From positions 248,001 to 312,000 of the forward strand of contig NZ_JANUGZ010000003.1 in assembly GCF_024753205.1 (NCBI RefSeq): a DNA stretch of 64,000 nt, written 5' to 3'. Both the position numbers and the translations under genes were made by a program. Positions 62,556 to 64,000 of the stretch are shown piece by piece. The notes beneath the pieces were generated by a model. That model was not told the origin of the DNA. It did no database searches and saw nothing but the letters and a program-made list of their open reading frames with translations. Positions within the stretch are counted from its first letter, which is position 1. Each line of letters begins with the position of its first letter. The stretch comes from Massilia aurea (GTDB lineage: Bacteria > Pseudomonadota > Gammaproteobacteria > Burkholderiales > Burkholderiaceae_D).

Positions 62556-64000
62556 GTGAACGACCACCACGCTTTCCCCTTCCTGCGTGAAATCCTGCTG
62601 TTCCTGATCCTGGCCGGCATCCTCATCCCTACCCTGCAGCGCCTGCGCATCAACCAGGTGCTCGGCTTTCTCGCCGTCGGCGCCCTGCTCGGCCCCTTCG
62701 GCCTGGGCGCGCTGGCCCTGCACACGCCGTGGCTGTCGTTCCTCACCTTCCCCGCTGGCCCCGGCATCTCGATGCTCGCTGAAATCGGCGTGCTGTTCCT
62801 GATGTTCATGATTGGACTCGAGCTGTCGGCCGCGCGCCTGTGGTCGATGCGGCGCTGGGTGTTCGGCGCCGGCACCGCGCAGGTCGCGGCCAGCGCCACG
62901 CTGATCGGCGCGGCCCTGTATCTGTATGGCTTGCCGGGTCAGGCCGCTGTCATCCTCGGCCTCGTACTCTCGCTCTCGTCCACCGCCGTTGTCATGCAAC
63001 TGATGAACCAGCAGCACAGCACCGGCACGCGCCTGGGCCAGGCCGCCTTCGCCGTATTGATGCTGCAGGATCTGGCCGTGGTGCCGATCCTGATCCTGAT
63101 CGGCGCGCTGGCCAAGGGTGCCGGCGACGGCAACGACGCGCTGCTGCTGGCCGCCATCACGCTGGCCAAGGCCGCCGGCGCGATTGCCGTCATCTACCTG
63201 GTTGGCGGGCGCGTCGTGCATCCGCTGTTTCGCGCCTTTGCCCGCCAGCGCCAGCCCGACGTGTTCATGGCGCTGGTGCTGCTCGCGACCTTCGGCATCG
63301 CGGCATTGTCGGCCGCCGCCGGCCTGTCGATGGCGCTGGGCGCCCTGATTGCCGGCCTGCTGCTGGCCGAGACCGAATTCAAGCACGAGGTCGAGCTGAT
63401 GGTCGAGCCGTTCAAGGGTCTGCTCATGGGGCTGTTCTTCATGACGGTCGGGATGACCATCGACACCGGGCAGATCCTCGATGCCCCGCTGTGGCTGGCC
63501 ACTTTTGTTCTCGGGCTGGTGCTGATCAAGGGCATCGTCGTGGCGCTGCTGTTCCGGATTGGCGGCCTGCCGTGGGGCCGCGCCGTCGAAGGTGGCCTGC
63601 TGCTGGGCCAGGGCGGCGAGTTTGCCTTCATCGTCATCGGCTATGCGGCCACCAGCGGCGTGCTCGATCCGGCGCTGGGCGCGCGCGTGATGCTGGCGGT
63701 CGGCCTGTCGCTGTTCATCACGCCGCTGCTGGCGCGCCTGGGCACGGCCATTGGCGACCAGCTGGAAACGCGCGGGGATCAGCTCGCAGCGCAGCACGAT
63801 CATGCCGCCCTGAGTGCGGTGCGCGGTCAGGTCATCATTGCCGGCTTCGGCCGCGTCGGCCAGCAACTGGGCAAGCTGCTTACTGCGCAAAAGATTCCAT
63901 TCGTGGCATTCGAAACCGATGCGCGGCTGGTGGCGCAGCTGCGCGCCGACGGCTGGCCGGTCTGGTTCGGCAACGCGGCGCGGCCCGAGCTGCTGCGCCG
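62556..64000 (+). CDS. Kef/YbaL-type cation:proton antiporter (3' end outside window)
   Basis: An open frame from GTG 62556 to the window edge, 481 residues visible. The N-terminal exchanger domain has about twelve helices (FLILAGILIPTLQRLRINQ, then GVLFLMFMIGLELS, LSLSSTAVVMQLM, MLQDLAVVPIL, TVGMTIDTGQIL and GQGGEFAFIVIGYA). A TrkA-N (RCK) domain follows (QVIIAGFGRVGQQLGKLL). This is the CPA2 layout of KefB/KefC and YbaL. It probably exchanges K+ or Na+ for H+ under electrophile or pH stress; whether it is glutathione-gated cannot be told. There is no clear ribosome site before the GTG. Confidence 0.9.
   Translation, partial: MNDHHAFPFLREILLFLILAGILIPTLQRLRINQVLGFLAVGALLGPFGLGALALHTPWLSFLTFPAGPGISMLAEIGVLFLMFMIGLELSAARLWSMRRWVFGAGTAQVAASATLIGAALYLYGLPGQAAVILGLVLSLSSTAVVMQLMNQQHSTGTRLGQAAFAVLMLQDLAVVPILILIGALAKGAGDGNDALLLAAITLAKAAGAIAVIYLVGGRVVHPLFRAFARQRQPDVFMALVLLATFGIAALSAAAGLSMALGALIAGLLLAETEFKHEVELMVEPFKGLLMGLFFMTVGMTIDTGQILDAPLWLATFVLGLVLIKGIVVALLFRIGGLPWGRAVEGGLLLGQGGEFAFIVIGYAATSGVLDPALGARVMLAVGLSLFITPLLARLGTAIGDQLETRGDQLAAQHDHAALSAVRGQVIIAGFGRVGQQLGKLLTAQKIPFVAFETDARLVAQLRADGWPVWFGNAARPELLR

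Noticed and set aside
62370..63890. A 506-codon open frame on the minus strand opposite the antiporter gene
   Set aside because: Gln/Arg/His-rich shadow; the plus-strand frame encodes clear membrane helices and a TrkA-N domain.

Overview
This 64 kb window is a GC-rich, tightly packed stretch of betaproteobacterial chromosome. Gene content and order point to the Oxalobacteraceae, most likely a Massilia/Telluria/Duganella-type organism: ompA-ubiG-gph followed by ssrA, rpsP-rimM-trmD-rplS, a DUF3579 gene, a CobD/CbiB-like gene beside a CoA-type Nudix gene, and etfB-etfA near an acyl-CoA dehydrogenase. The genus is inferred from memory of gene families, not from a search. Most of the window is core chromosome with single-gene accessory insertions. 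There is no prophage, CRISPR array, intact insertion sequence or rRNA operon, and I recognise no tRNA.

Layout. 0-5.5 kb: end of an OmpA-family gene, ubiG, gph, a glycine-zipper lipoprotein-like gene, tmRNA (ssrA), a palindrome-rich patch carrying an inverted copy of the tmRNA T-arm, an acyltransferase, and mntP behind a yybP-ykoY manganese riboswitch. 5.5-12.9 kb: a DJ-1/PfpI protein, an isolated type VI secretion baseplate pair (tssF-tssG), a MATE transporter and a secreted dipeptidyl peptidase. 13-19.6 kb: two CsbD stress proteins flanking an AI-2E/PerM transporter, a methyltransferase, fliT, a FimV-like protein, fumC and small RNA-binding or helical proteins. 19.6-26.4 kb (minus strand): a YjfB-type motility protein, mobB, gspB-exeA with an uncharacterised secreted protein, and a soluble hybrid sensor kinase. 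26.4-31.2 kb: an N-acetylglucosamine catabolic operon (kinase, deacetylase, SIS-type deaminase, GH3 hexosaminidase) with a near-consensus promoter and paired repeats that look like operators.

31.4-41 kb: a TPR exported protein, a REP-like repeat cluster, a LysR/quinone-reductase divergent pair, a cysteine-rich flavoprotein, an SDR, a double-length M16 peptidase, DUF3579 and the CobD/CbiB-like protein. 41-49 kb: CoA pyrophosphatase, the rpsP-rimM-trmD-rplS operon, a TM2 protein, acyl-CoA dehydrogenase, etfA/etfB and a TusA-like protein. 49-60 kb: a monooxygenase/LysR divergent pair, alaS, a flagellin carrying a zinc-metallopeptidase insertion, a glycerophosphodiesterase, DUF1294, a DUF3597 protein, a zinc-ribbon membrane protein and trpS. 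60-64 kb: a GH1-like/RmlD-like fusion enzyme and the start of a Kef-type antiporter that runs off the window.

How the genes work together. The GlcNAc operon turns amino sugars from chitin or cell-wall recycling into fructose-6-phosphate. ETF plus acyl-CoA dehydrogenase feeds electrons from acyl chains to the quinone pool, which UbiG helps to make. The rpsP operon, alaS, trpS and ssrA serve translation. Surface functions are scattered: flagellin-peptidase, FliT, YjfB, FimV-like, ExeA/GspB and TssFG. The most striking single gene is the flagellin with the embedded HExxH peptidase, which would make the flagellar filament itself a protease. That architecture has been described as flagellinolysin, so it is a known rather than a new system. 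Less explained are the palindromic patch beside ssrA, a candidate small RNA near 16.0-16.3 kb, the orphan tssFG pair and the in-frame internal start in the DUF3597 gene.
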